Shown here one piece after another: positions 46,957-58,544 of a DNA stretch of 64,000 nt. This DNA comes from Labia minor (lineage: Eukaryota > Arthropoda > Insecta > Dermaptera > Spongiphoridae), in NCBI GenBank assembly GCA_963082975.1, contig OY720348.1, forward strand, positions 69,837,719 through 69,901,718. The letters are read 5' to 3'. A program made the position numbers and the translations under genes. How positions within the stretch are numbered: the stretch's first letter is position 1; the number at the start of each line of letters is the position of its first letter. The notes under the pieces were generated by a model that saw only the letters and a program-made list of their open reading frames with translations, made no database searches and had not been told where the DNA came from.

Positions 46957-48690
46957 TCAAATATGTATTAATAAATGTTGATCTAAATTTGATTTCGTAT
47001 TAAATTTCTTTTTGCAATAATTACATTCAAAAGGTTTTTCTCCTGTATGAATTAATATATGTTTTTTTAAAGATGATTTCTGATTAAATTTCTTTTTACA
47101 ATAATTACATTCAAAAGGTGTTTCTCCTATATGAAATAATAAATGCGTGTTTAAAGTTGATTTCTGATTAAATTTCTTTTTACAATAATTACATTCAAAA
47201 GGTTTTTCTCCAGTATGAATGAATATATGTCTATTTAAACTTGATTTCAGATTAAATTTCTTTTTACAATAATTACATTCAAAAGGTTTTTCTCCTGTAT
47301 GAATTAATAAATGTTTTTTTAAAGTGGATTTATTATTAAATACCTTTTGACAAGAATTACATTCAAAAGGTTTTTCTCCTGTATGAATTAATAGATGTTG
47401 ACCTAAATTGCATTTCTGATGAAATTTCTTTTGACAATAATTACATTCAAAAGCTTTAACTCCTGTATGAATTAGCTTGTGTCTTTTTAAACTGGATTTG
47501 AGATTAAATCTCTTGTCGCAAGAATTACATTGAAAAGGTTTTTCTCCTGTATGAATTAACAAATGTCTATCTAAATGTGATTTTCTAGCAAATATTTTTT
47601 TACAATCGTTACATTTCAACCGATTGTCTTCTGTATGGAATGAATCAGTTTCTTCCCCAAATTTTTCTTCTAAATATTTCTCTGTATCCTTTTTCATTTT
47701 TAATTGATTTTTTAAAATTGAAAATAAATTTTTATGAAAACATTTTTTTAGATGTTTTAATAAAAATTCCTCGCTTATAAAATTAGTATGGCAATATTTA
47801 CAAGGATATAGAGGACCTAAAAAAAAGAATTGTTTTCGTTAATCATTATATTTTTATATATCTAACTATTTTATAATTCAATTTAAGGATAATATCATTA
47901 CAAATAATGTTAAAAAAAATTAATTTTAGTGACAATTAACTTTACTTTAGATGAAAATAAGTTGACCTGTGGCCAGGTCCGAACCGACCGACGGTTTGAA
48001 ATAAATTAATTTCCAGCTACAGAAACAATTTCAAATAATTTTCATATATCTATTAATGTAATAAAAAACAGATATGGATACATAAATAATAAATATAAAC
48101 ATTTTTAATTTTATTTTATTTATAATATATATGCAAGACCAGGCTGTGACGTCATGAATGGCTGGATGACGTCATATAATTTTAAATCAAGAAAAAACTA
48201 ATAAATATGATTTTTCTCGAGGATAAAACCAATACAAAGTGCATGATTCGTGGTGATATATAAAAAAATCTCCTTTGGTGTGAAAATAACCCTTTCCTTC
48301 CTATCGTCGATCGCTAATACTACCACTTCCGGTTTCCGGAATTGCACCAAAAGTTGATCAATTCATCCCACTGATGCATTAAGTAAATATACCAAATTTC
48401 ATCAAAATCGGTTCAGCCGTTCAGGCTGTACACATCTATACGGACGGACAGACGGACGGACAGACGGACGGACAGACGGACGGACAGACGGACGGACAGA
48501 CATCATGCTAAAAATACTTTTTTCTGTTTAGAAAATGCATGATTCGTGGAGATATGTAAAAATCTCCACATGTGAAATTTGGTGTGAAAACAATACCTCC
48601 CTTACTATCGTCGGTCGGTAAAAACAGAAATAAAAAATAACCTATATATATTGGATATTTCGTATCTACATTCATCTCATTAAGATCCAT
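46957..48690 (-). CDS. C2H2 zinc-finger protein, ZNF copy 3 (two exons)
   Basis: Exons are 48690-48642 and 47816-46957, joined across an 825-nt phase-1 GT-AG intron (donor GTTATTTTTT). The protein is 302 aa. Exon 1 encodes MDLNEMNVDTKYPIYI. An upstream in-frame ATG at 48705 is possible, but the MDL start is the conserved one. Exon 2 begins GPLYPCKYCHTNF with the C2HC knuckle, then a spacer and eight C2H2 fingers from about residue 83, all with their four zinc ligands. Contact triads: RHR, LSR, QNQ, NTK, LSR, QTT, QSK, TNQ. This is the longest intact family member here. Its intron carries a complete family X element instead of the LINE scrap of copies 1 and 2. Its upstream sequence is unrelated to their promoter. 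Confidence 0.88.
47956..48624 (-). mobile_element. Family X, complete copy inside the ZNF copy 3 intron (about 669 bp)
   Basis: Reference copy. On the minus strand: TTTTTACCGACCGACGATAG, a palindromic-looking ACATGTGGAGATTTTTACAT stretch, GTCC/GTCT microsatellite (48439-48500), CCGGAAACCGGAAGTGGTAG, two TGACGTCA sites about 20 bp apart (48146-48180), AAAAAACAGATATGGATA reversed, and the end CGTCGGTCGGTTCGGACC with hairpin GACCTGGCCACAGGTC. ACCGACCGACG at both sides is an 11-bp subterminal inverted repeat. No ORF. Class uncertain; no target duplication found. Confidence 0.85.
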
Positions 48691-48785
48691 TTTTAATTGA
48701 TTCATGTATCAATCAATTTATTTTATGTATGTATCAATTATAATAAGTAATAAAAACCAGATTGTCTGTGATATAAACGTTTCTT

Positions 48786-48915
48786 GATTTGGATTTAGAA
48801 TTATTGTAACAACCAAGATATGTGGCAACCAGGTGTATTTTTATTCTTTTGATTTGGATTTAGAATTAAAGTAACAACTAAGATATATGGCAACCAGGGG
48901 TATTTTTATTCCTAT
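48786..48915. repeat. Tandem duplication, period 65 bp
   Basis: GATTTGGATTTAGAATTA starts at 48786 and 48851, each unit containing GGCAACCAGG. After it, TAGATGGCGCTGCCGCCGCC (48922 on) looks like a short GC-rich repeat end. Confidence 0.7.
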
Positions 48916-48943
48916 TATTGATAGATGGCGCTGCCGCCGCCAA

Positions 48944-49022
48944 GTTTTTACATATCTCCACGAATCATCCATTTTGTTAATAAAAAAAAGTATTTTTAGC
49001 ATGATGTCTGTCCGTCTGTCTA
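48944..49022 (+). mobile_element. Family X fragment
   Basis: AGTTTTTACATATCTCCACG to AGCATGATGTCTGTCCGTC; both ends are missing. Beyond it (49023-49714) I see only AT-rich sequence. Confidence 0.7.
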
Positions 49023-49714
49023 TTTTGAAGCAAAAGATAAATCTTTCTATAAAAACATGATATAGAAATTTTGGAAAGGCGTTGGAAAGATTGAATAAAA
49101 ATGATTTTTGAAAAAAAAAATGTTGTTTTCGTTTGTAGTCTCGGGACTTATTACACGATGTGTTATTTGTTTCTTAGTATCCAAAGGAATATAAAATCTA
49201 ATTTCCCTCATGATACTATTATTACTTGAATGTTAATGGATTTTTCCTTTTTATATATATATATATGTATGTATTTTAAAGTATATCAATTTTTTTATTA
49301 TTGAAACATTATTTTAAAAAACACTAATTAAATAATCGTTATTTTATTAATACACCAATTTCAAACTTTTTTTTTTTTTTTTTTGGTCTTTATAAATATT
49401 TTTACGGTTTATCAATCACTTTGCTGGTATTTTGGTATAAAATATTTTATAATATAAGAATTTTTTTTTTAAATCTCCCGTTCTTGTATCCTATAATTTA
49501 GATCACAATGTTTACAAATTTATTAATATTCATTTTATCAATTCACACATACAATTATTCAAAATTATTCATTTATTTCTAACCATCAGATTTTAGATTA
49601 TTTAATTTATTGTAATAGTTTTCATTTTAATTTATATAAATTAATATTATTAGACCATATTTATTGAATATTTTAAATGAAATAAGATATTATTAAATTA
49701 TCATTTTAAATGAA

Positions 49715-51049
49715 TAAGGTAAATGTACCAGTGGTGGACTATGTTAAGAGAAATTTTCATTAAAAAACACTATTATTCAGTAATAAAAGTGAGAATAACA
49801 ACAAAACAAGTCCTAACATATTGTACAACTATTTCTAATTATCACTACAACACCAATATTCGGTTAATTTATATTTAAATATTTTTTTTTAATTTTTTTC
49901 AAAACGTATTTTTTGTTCTAGTAGTGGACCATCTGAAAATCAAAAGTTTTAGTAGTTGACAATATTTTGATCCAGTAATGGGTTTAAAATAAATAAATGG
50001 AATAAAATGCACTAAGGATTGGTTTTATTAATATTTTTTATAATTTTTTATAATTTATTTTAATTATTCTTTATTTTTACAGTTTGTTTCTATATATTCA
50101 AAATTCTTATCCATTTAAACGCGCAGTTTTTAAACAAGAAAGAAGGTTAGTTAATGCAATCGAAAAGAGAAAGATAATGACATTAATATAATTTCAAAAA
50201 TATATTGGAAATTTTAGTAATATTAATTTAATATAATTATAATTATTCATACTAATATAATAATAAATATCTTTTATTAAATTTATTATTATCAGTAATA
50301 AGATGTTTAAATATAATAAATTGTTGTTGATTTAATTTCATAAAATAAAATTATAAATTGGGAATTAACCTATTTACACAATTTATTATCAGCATAAAAT
50401 TTAGTTATCTAAAGGAATCTGATGAAAATATAATTTAAGTTGTAAAGATTTAGTGATTGGCCATGTTTATCTCCATATTTGGCCACGTGGTCCACTACTG
50501 AATAAAATTGTTCTAGACACTTAAAACAAAAAAAAATTAGCATACATCACATTTATTTTAATAAAAAAAAAACGATTTTAGTAAAAAAAAAATTTAATCG
50601 TATTTTTTAGTAATGGGCCCACCCCGGTCCACTTCTGAAAAAAATGAGATATTTGTTTTAGTAAATGACCCTTAATAATTTATAATCATCACATAAATTA
50701 AATATTTTAAACTGATTAATATAATTTTTAGTATCAACTATTGAATTTAATTTTTGGATTGAAATTATTATTAAATAAAACATAATCTATTGAAACTAAA
50801 GTGAATCATATCCTTAACGTTTTGCATAAGAAACGAACCTTAAAATACAAGAACGCTTGCCTTGTGTTTTAAAAAATTCATAATTATAATAGAAAGGCAG
50901 CGATTGGTCTCTGTTTCATGGTTAAGCAATCCGAAAAAGGCTCTTCTTGATATTGATCGATATCTCAAGTTTAATTTGAAATTAAAAAAGCTTATTTTGA
51001 TCAAAAATCTATCAAATTTTGGTGGTCCACGACTGGTACATTTACCTTA
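49715..51049. mobile_element. Putative 1.3-kb element with TAAGGTAAATGTACCAGT ends
   Basis: About 25-bp inverted ends: TAAGGTAAATGTACCAGTGG on the left, and on the right its complement ending CTGGTACATTTACCTTA. The word TAGTGGACCA or its complement TGGTCCACTACTG recurs inside (49920, 50489, with a looser GGTCCACTTCTGA at 50625), suggesting subterminal binding sites. A frame at 50862-51083 (ERQRLVSVSWLSNPKKALLD) runs over the right end; I do not recognise it. No clear target duplication. Confidence 0.55.
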
Positions 51050-51189
51050 CCAATTAAAGAACGAAATTCTTTTTAAAAAATAATGCATAATCTATTGACA
51101 AATTTAAAGTTTAGAAAGACAATTTTTCTAATATATTAAGATAAATTTTAAATTTAAATAAAATATTAATAAAAAATGATATTTTTAAA

Positions 51190-51575
51190 AATTCTTTAAT
51201 TATATTATTTTTTCATTAATATTATTATGTAACTAACTTCATGGCTATTTTTATTTTGTTTACCTCAGCAAAGTTAATTGAATATCAAAGAAATTATTTA
51301 AAAAAAAAAACATTTTAATAAAAATATTAATAATAATAATATATATAAATATGTTTAATGTTTTCAAAAAGCACCTTGAATCATTCATTGATATTTTATT
51401 TTGAATATTAATTGCCACCTGTTAAAAATTATTTTTTTTAAATTAACCCTTTATTATTAAAATATTTTATCTTTTTAGTGAGAGCTATACAGATCGATTC
51501 CTACAAACCCCCGTAATACTTGAATTTTATTAAAATTCTGTGCACAAATTATAAGATCAGAGAATTACATATAAT
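51190..51575 (-). repeat. Dispersed family K, inverted partial copy
   Basis: On the minus strand: TCTGATCTTATAATTTGTGC, TTTTAATAAAATTCAAGTAT, ATAGCTCTCACTAAAAAGAT and GCCATGAAGTTAG, in the same order as 6240-6600. 51576-51956 shows no gene. Confidence 0.6.
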
Positions 51576-51969
51576 ATTATAAGGTAAACCAAAGGATATG
51601 ACGCACAATTTGGGTTTTTTTCTAAATACTTAAACGCTAATACCCCTTATGACATTTTAGTATTCAACAATTTATATAGAGATACACTTATTTAAATAAA
51701 AAACTAATTTTATATGTTTTATTTTTTCAAATATTATTTTTCAAAAATAGAATTTTTTTTTTTTAATAAAATAAAATATTTTATAATTTGTATTAAATTT
51801 CAATGTATTTTTTGTTTTTTTTTAGGAAAAATATGAAAAATAATACTTTTATTGTGTGTGTCTGTGAGTATATTTGTTTTAATCTCATATTTAATTTAAA
51901 TTTAGTCAGATTTATTTTTAATCTTATTTACATGTTTTATAGAATTTTGTTCATTTATTAAAAGAGAAT

Positions 51970-53308
51970 CCACTCTTTAAGAAGGGTAATAGAATCAAGT
52001 GCAATAATTACAGGGGAATTTCTCTTTTGACGACATCGTATAAGATTCTCTCGAATATTATCTGAATGAAATTACGACCATATGCAGAGGAAATATTAGG
52101 AGAATATCAGTGCGGGTTCAGGCCAAATCGTTCAACTGTAGATCAGATAGTCTCATTAAGGCAGATATTAGAAAAAAAACGCGAATTCAATATCTCTGAT
52201 CACCAAATTTTTGTAGACTTTACAAAAGCATATTACTCAATAGACCGGGAAAAACTTTTTCAAATCTTAATCTTAATGGGAATTCCAAAAAAACTAGTAC
52301 GTATGATTCAAGTCTTATAGGTAGTAAAGGAAGAGTAAGATGTCAGAAACTTTCGAAATTCGGAATGGTTTAAAACAAGGAGACGCATTATCACCAATTT
52401 TATTTAATTTAGTTCTGGAATATCTAATTAGACAAATTGGGGAAAAATCATCAACGGAATCGAACTAAACAAAAAAAAAAAAAATTCAAGTATTAGGTTA
52501 CGCAGACGACTTAAATATAATAGGAGATTCGGCAATTGCAATTAAAGATAGCGTAGAAAAATTATTCGAAGCAGGAAAAGAGGTGGGGCTGGAAATAAAT
52601 ATTGCTAAGACAAAGTATTTAGAACCAGAGAGGAATAGTATTAACACACAAAATCTTAACATACAAGATATAGAATTTGAAAATGGAGAAAAATTTAAAT
52701 ACTTACGCGCGTTCTGTAATAACAAAATATAATAATATTCGAGAAGAGTTTAAAGCGAGGTTACTATCGGGAAGCGCCTGTTATCATGCAATAAAGGGGC
52801 TTATCACATCAAAATTATTATCAAAGGGGATAAAAGTTAAAATATATAAAACAATTATTTTACCGATTGTATTATATGGATGTGAGGCATGGTCTATGAC
52901 CTTAGGGGACGAGAGTAGATTTAGAGTATTTGAGAATAGGATTCTTGGCAGCATTTATGGGCCAAAGATAGAGGAGGTCACCGGGGAATGGCGAAGACTG
53001 CATAACGAGGAATTGCATGACCTCTATGCATCTCCAGATATAGTTAGAATTATAAAATCGAGAAGGCTGCGGTGGACACGACACGTGGCTAGAATGGGGG
53101 AGGAAAGAATGGCGAAAAATATATTGGGGGGGGGAGACCCAGTGGGACAGCCCGCTTTGAAGACTAAAGACGCGGTGGGTGGATAATGTAGGAAGGGACG
53201 GGAGAGAATAGGGATTGGAGGGTTGTGGCTCAGAATAGAGACAGTTGGGGAAGTGTGGATGCTGCAGCCAAGAACTTTCGAGTTCCATAGAGCCACAGAG
53301 ATAGATAG
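51970..53308 (+). mobile_element. GATA-tailed LINE, 5'-truncated, longest copy (1339 bp)
   Basis: An exact duplication ATTAAAAGAGAAT flanks it (51957-51969, 53309-53321). Frames in order: NYRGISLL-like start, CGFRPNRSTVDQI, motif A FVDFTKAYYSIDR, motif B NGLKQGDALSPILFN, motif C YADDLNIIG, then GCEAWSMTLGDESRFRVFEN and GEWRRLHNEELHDLY. At least three frameshifts or stops (near 52320, 52465 and 52700) break it. The endonuclease is lost by truncation. The tail is AGATAGATAG. Such elements encode a reverse transcriptase for target-primed insertion. Clade not assigned with confidence. Confidence 0.9.
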
Positions 53309-53689
53309 ATTAAAAGAGAATTTTAAATAAAAAAATTAACCAAAAAATAAAAAAAAATATTTAAAGTATTTCTCTCATAATAAATGACTGTTCATTTAAA
53401 ACCAATTAAATTTTCGATGATATTTCATTTGTTTCAGTTTTTTAAGAAGAAAAAAATGTGTGAAATGCATCGCTTTACTTGACTGTTTTTGAATTCGACA
53501 TTTGATCCTAGAGGGAAAAAATTACTCTAATCTCTAATACACCTTAAAAAAAAAGTATGGATTGGAATTTTTTTGACAGTTCTGTTCTTGATAGCACATT
53601 ATATATAACCTAATGCTCCTCCCCTCTACTCGTTCTTTTTTTATTTTTATTTTTCAAAAATAATTCATAAGTAAATTTAATAAAGAATA

Positions 53690-53995
53690 TATGAGGATAG
53701 TCAGTCATTAACTTTTAGAAAAAAGGATTATTTCGGCAAATAGTCGTTTTATTTTTCAACATAGTCTACTTTTAGCTCGTTAGATTTAGCCCACTATTTT
53801 TCCAATTTTTTTAACCAAAATACAGATATTCTCAAGGTTCTTAAAATAGGCGTTTGTTTAAAATACTTTTTCATTCGACCCAAATCTTCCAGCTGTTTCT
53901 TCACGTTTTTAAACAGAAAACAGTCGCAAGGGGGCTAAATCTGGCGAATATGCTGCATGGTGTAACAATTCGTATCATAATCCTTCCAAATACAA
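53690..53995 (-). pseudogene. mariner 3'-end relic
   Basis: The minus strand reads a decayed mariner C-terminus (SPDLAPL-like sequence, then KIGKIVG and a KSRL-type stretch near the end), finishing at TGACTGACTATCCTCA. Stops are frequent and the N-terminal part is missing. Confidence 0.5.
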
Positions 53996-55299
53996 GCTAA
54001 AGCGTGCACAAACTGAAATTAAATAGATAGATAGAAGTTGACGAAAGCGATGCTGCATTTAAAGGTTTTGTTCATAAAATTCAAAAGAGGCTTATCAAAG
54101 ACGGCACTCTTAAGATTTAAATTCAAAACGATCATTTCATATTGACCTACCCTTGTAAGACAAAATACAAATAATTAAAAATTCTAAAATTATGGATGAT
54201 TTTAAATTAGTTTAGTTTATTGAAGAAAGAAATCTATTTTATAAAAACAATTTCATAATTTTATTTTCCCTATATTTTCGTTGTATAAATTAAAAATTAA
54301 TAATTCTGGAAATATTTCTTATATAAATTTAATATTTACTGTAAATATTTTAATAAAACAAAAAATAAATAACAAAATGTTAAGTAGAGAAGCAGACATG
54401 TTTTAATTCTTAAATTATTTGCATTTAAAAAAAAAATAACCGTTGAACACTAAAGTTTGCAATAATATTTTGCTCGCTTATTTTAAAATGATAAATTCTA
54501 TAAAATTTTGTAATATATTTTTGATTTATGTCTTAAATTCTAAAAGAACTAATTTAGAATAATCAATTGTTTATTTATTTTATTTTATTAAAATTTTGAA
54601 TAAATAAAATTGAAAAAAGCTTTACATTTTGCAATTCTACACTAAACATGGAAAATGACTTTTATTTCAAATTTACGTTTCATTAGCATATAGGTACTAT
54701 TCACTTTTTTATTTGTTTAGTTCCTCGATTTTACCTAGAATAAGTTTTCACATGGTTTTCACTGATGGTAGTCCCCAATGATTGCCAACTTTATTTTTTT
54801 AAATTTCATTGATATACAACTTGTGCCAACTTTTGGCTGGACTCACTAAATAATTAAATTATAAAATTATATATATATATATATATATATAAAGAGATAC
54901 TAATACTAATACTTTTCTTGTTATTATCATAGATATAAACCCTTTTTAATAAAATTATATTTCAATATATTTTCTTAATATTTATTAAAGTTTTAAACAT
55001 TTTTATATTTAAGAATTTAACTTTCATATTTTCTCTTTTTTTCTTATATATTTTAAATTTAAAATAAGACTTTAAATACATTGTACACCCAACTGACAGG
55101 AGAGGCGGCAGATGATATTCATGTTCCGAGCGGTTTATTCATATCCTCCTACTTATTTTATAACCGAAATAATTATATTCATTGCTTATTTATGTACCCA
55201 ATAGCCTTCTTCTTATGAGTTCTTATGTTTATTATAGATGGTATTAAAATGGTTTATTATCAATATTATACACCACCAAACAGGAGTGATCGTGTACCG
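53996..55299. other. AT-rich stretch
   Basis: TA run at 54871-54891. No gene recognised. Confidence 0.5.
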
Positions 55300-55313
55300 G
55301 GTCACTTTTATTC

Positions 55314-55783
55314 TCAGATTATGTAGCCTGTCGTGTCGAAAATGCCTGTCACAAATGGTTTAAGGCGCCCTGAGGAATTGTCACAATCGATTTCAACGTC
55401 CTTTGCTGGCACGGACTTCTTTTGGAGGCATGTTCTGACCGAGAAGTTTTTTGTAAAGTTGCGATCGGGCACGTGCTGCAAAGTCGTCAGAATTTCAGAT
55501 GAAGAATGCAGCGGTTGATGCTTGTGACACTTATCGCATTCTCGCATCCCCAATCTCAGTTGTTTTCTTCCAAGGTAGTCCTGGGCGTAGTAGCAGCCGG
55601 TAGTTGGTTCAGCCACAAGCAAAGTAAAAATACCTACGGCACTGTATGGACTGCAAATCGGAGGGCTTTCGGTTATCAACCTGCTCCCTTGCCAAAATCC
55701 TTTATTCTGTTGGTCATTCGATGGCGACAAATTCCCCTGCAGTTCTGCTTTTAACGCCTCTACACCTCTATTAATTTGTCACT
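55314..55783 (-). other. Possible exon of an unidentified gene
   Basis: A minus-strand frame is open for about 156 codons in base-balanced sequence amid AT-rich DNA. Part reads GCYYAQDYLGRKQLRLGMRE, CDKCHKHQPLHSSSEILTTL and VRTCLQKKSVPAKDVEIDCD, ending FDTTGYII and TGA. It is Cys-rich (eight Cys in the segment). No ATG begins it, so it would need an acceptor; GTGTAG, AAAGCAG and CTGCAG near 55740-55765 are candidates. Plus-strand frames overlap (55333-55518, 55506-55754), so the strand is uncertain. The C-x2-C with KHQP recalls retroelement zinc knuckles only weakly. Confidence 0.35.
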
Positions 55784-56167
55784 TATCACAATATCAATTA
55801 TTCAATAAATCGATACTAATATTTATTTTAATTTCTGAAAATAAAGTGTCAATTTATATTCGTTTAACAAATCCATTGGGTTGTTGACATTGGAATATGA
55901 TTATTCGTAGCCTGAGACATTATCAAAATGCAATTAATAATAGATGTCAATAAATTACTTATCTAGATATATTTACTTCCATAAATCGAATGGTAGTTAA
56001 AAACTTTAGTATGCTAATGAAATAAAGTTTCTGAATTGATGAATGTTCAAGAAGGCTATCAACACACCGATATCGGCAGTGCAACTGAATGCTTTCTTCA
56101 TCCTCCCCCTCCCCCCAACTCTTCCTCCCTCGGGGAGAGTTTATCATTTTCTAGGGGTAGGTATAAA

Positions 56168-56483
56168 TTAATAATCAATGCCTGAAGCCTCCCATTGATT
56201 AACTCCATATGGCGTATTTCCACACGAAAGAATATTCCATCCGGTTGGTGGTGGTTGTCTTGTTGACATCTGCGAGTTCTCCCTGAGGACTTGGCTCATT
56301 TTCAATTGTCGCAGCAACGGAGCTGAAAAGAATGCCTCCTCCTTCACCCACGCCGACATGATGGCGTTGATCGGAAAAATACAAAACTCCAATACCGTGG
56401 GGAATAATAATAATCAAATTGAAAATAATTAGTTGTTGAAAAGCGAAAAAGTTTTTCTTATGGTATCGCCTCCATCCAATCAA
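56168..56483 (-). other. Possible membrane-anchor or coding exon, unidentified
   Basis: Two minus-strand frames compete. One (56483-56199) has basic GWRRYHKKNF, then the hydrophobic run LIIFNLIIIIPHGIGVLYF, like a type II signal anchor, then a polar stretch. The other starts at ATG 56392 and reads MEFCIFPINAIMSAWVKEEA to a stop at 56168. It lies upstream of the 55314-55783 frame on the same strand, so both could belong to one gene. No family recognised. Confidence 0.3.
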
Positions 56484-56842
56484 CGAATGAACTTAAGCAT
56501 AAAGTAACAAGAATTTTATAAAAACAGTTGAAATATTATACAAGTTAAAGAGGGAATGGAATTAGTGTGGAGGAGAGGAGGAATAAGAAATGAGGAGAAA
56601 TGATAAAAAAATATTATCGCGAATTTACTAATTAGCATAGAAAATGTATATAATCTTGGTTACTTCGCATACTTACTTATCTCTTATTTCGAAAATAATC
56701 TGGAATAATAAATAAGTCCTTTAAAAGTTATATGTACTAAGTTCAATTGTTTTAAGCTGTTTTCAGCGGCAACAGCATATGGAAATTATTAATTTTACAG
56801 TTAAAATTATAATATAAATTTTATAATTAGGTATGTATATTC

Positions 56843-57131
56843 CTCTTCTCTGACTTTTATACATTCTACTCAAGGACAGCGCTTATCAAGTCGATTATAT
56901 TTATTAGGTGTCCTATGATCAGTAGAACGGGCCCTATCAAACTTTGCCTTGATTTTCTTGATCGGAGGCGCTACTTTTTATCAAGTGCTTCTCAATTATG
57001 ATCTCGGAGGCTGGGTCTACTCCATCCCATAGACGCCAGCTAAAGAAAATCCCTTCCTAGACCCGGAACTTGAACCCGGGACCACGAGAATGTGAGCTAA
57101 CTCTGTTAACCAACACCCTAGAGGTGTTTTA
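56843..57131 (-). mobile_element. tRNA-derived SINE, copy 2 (289 bp, TSD ATGTATATTC)
   Basis: The best-preserved copy. The minus strand begins GGGTGTTGGTTAACAGAGTT and AGCTCACATTCTCGTGG, with T-arm and B box CCCGGGTTCAAGTTCCGGG, then the shared body (TTTAGCTGGCGTCTATGGGA, AAGTAGCGCCTCCGATCAAG) and tail TATAAAAGTCAGAG. ATGTATATTC is repeated exactly on both sides (56833-56842, 57132-57141). Confidence 0.88.
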
Positions 57132-57925
57132 ATGTATATTCTTCTGTCAATAAAAAAATAAAATCTCTTCCCTTGAAGGAAATATTAAAGAAGAGGACCT
57201 TACCATCTGTGAAGATTATTATTCTTTATAACTTATAATTAAATTTTTTAAATAGAAACTTCAAAGCAAATATAAATAACTAGAATATTTTTCGAATTGA
57301 TTTTTTCAAAAGATCTTTTTATCATTTATTTTTCTTTAAGAAACAATTCAAGAAATGCGGTTCTTCTATCCGATGCCATTCAAAGTGAAAAGCTTCAACG
57401 ACAGCTTTTCTATTTGCTGCTCATTAGCAAAGCATGTATCAAAGACCGATTTTTTTATGATATTAATTTAAATAAGAAAAATAAATTTAAGACTACAGCA
57501 TCTGCTAAGACTTTTTCAGATGTTTTTATAGCAAAAAAAAACCCCTCTATTTATATAAATATTTAAATCTTTTGCTTGGAATCTCCCGTATCACAGCAAT
57601 TTGTGGTAAATAGGGTAGCTGAGCTTAGTATCAAAAGAATAACGAAGGACCAATATTCCCCTCTACAAAATTCTCCAGTTCATTGGATACATACGAAGAA
57701 AAAAACTATTTAAAAATTTATATATATATATATTTATTTATTTATTTATTTCGGCAATCGGGATCTAAATATATTTTAACCAGTTTACATGTATTTTCTA
57801 TAATCTCATTATATATAATTTATATAAGATTATTCATTTTTATAAATTTAGTGTGATTTGAACCATCATTCTCAAGTTTGGTAGTACAGTACACATGATT
57901 GGGATTTTGATTATTGGATGAATTA
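57132..57925. other. Intergenic stretch
   Basis: A plus frame (57297-57566) contains LLSDAIQSEKLQRQLFYLLL but shows no motif that I know. A TATT-type microsatellite lies at 57718-57750. Nothing else seen. Confidence 0.35.
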
Positions 57926-58395
57926 CAATAAAACCTCGATATAACGGGCTAATTGGGGAACGGGGTGTCCGTTAAAGCCGAAAGTCCGTTATATAAAATA
58001 TCTCGTTTTTGATTGATCGTTAGATTGATTCTTTTTTGTTTGTCTATATTTAAAGGGTAGAGTTGCGAAAATTTAAATTTATTATTGGAGTACACTAAAT
58101 GTATTCATTCACTTTGAGTAAACAAGTCAAACTGCTGTTGTCCGTGAATCCCCGGCCAGTGTAGCAAACATCTATAGAAACCTAAGCGTTATTATATCAG
58201 GGAATCCCCTAATATACTTTTCGCTACGGCTAGGTGTAGTCTACGTGCAGGATGACATTGTTTACATGCAGCAACACTTGAATTTAAGCATGTCTAATAT
58301 TAACAGGATGTTTTTTCATTTTTTGACATTTGACATTTTTGTCCATTATATCCGTAGTCCGTTAAATAGAGATCCGTTATATCGAGGTTTTACTG
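57926..58395. mobile_element. pogo/Tigger-like MITE (470 bp)
   Basis: Ends CAATAAAACCTCGATATAAC and GTTATATCGAGGTTTTACTG are inverted repeats with one mismatch, flanked by TA. This is the classical pogo-class terminus. GTCCGTTA-type motifs recur near both ends. No transposase. Confidence 0.88.
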
Positions 58396-58544
58396 TAATT
58401 GTAAATAAACTCCAAATATGAATTTTATTTTATATTTAAACGCTGATGCCAGTTTCAATTGGATAATTAATTTTTCTATTTACGAGCTCTTAAATTTTTT
58501 TATTCATAAAATAATACTACGCAATAAAGTTGATATGATAAGAT

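Noticed and set aside
47956-48624. Family X as a Helitron
   Set aside because: The right-end hairpin fits, but I see no CTRR end, no TC start and an inverted-repeat structure that Helitrons lack. Left unclassified.
52902-53296. Minus-strand frames of 128 and 90 aa, and the similar frame at 62997-63215 and 13735-14109
   Set aside because: Antisense shadows of the LINE C-terminus; the sense strand has the recognisable protein.
55314-55783. Retroelement integrase zinc domain
   Set aside because: C-x2-C with KHQP is suggestive, but the upstream H-H pair and the following catalytic region are absent.
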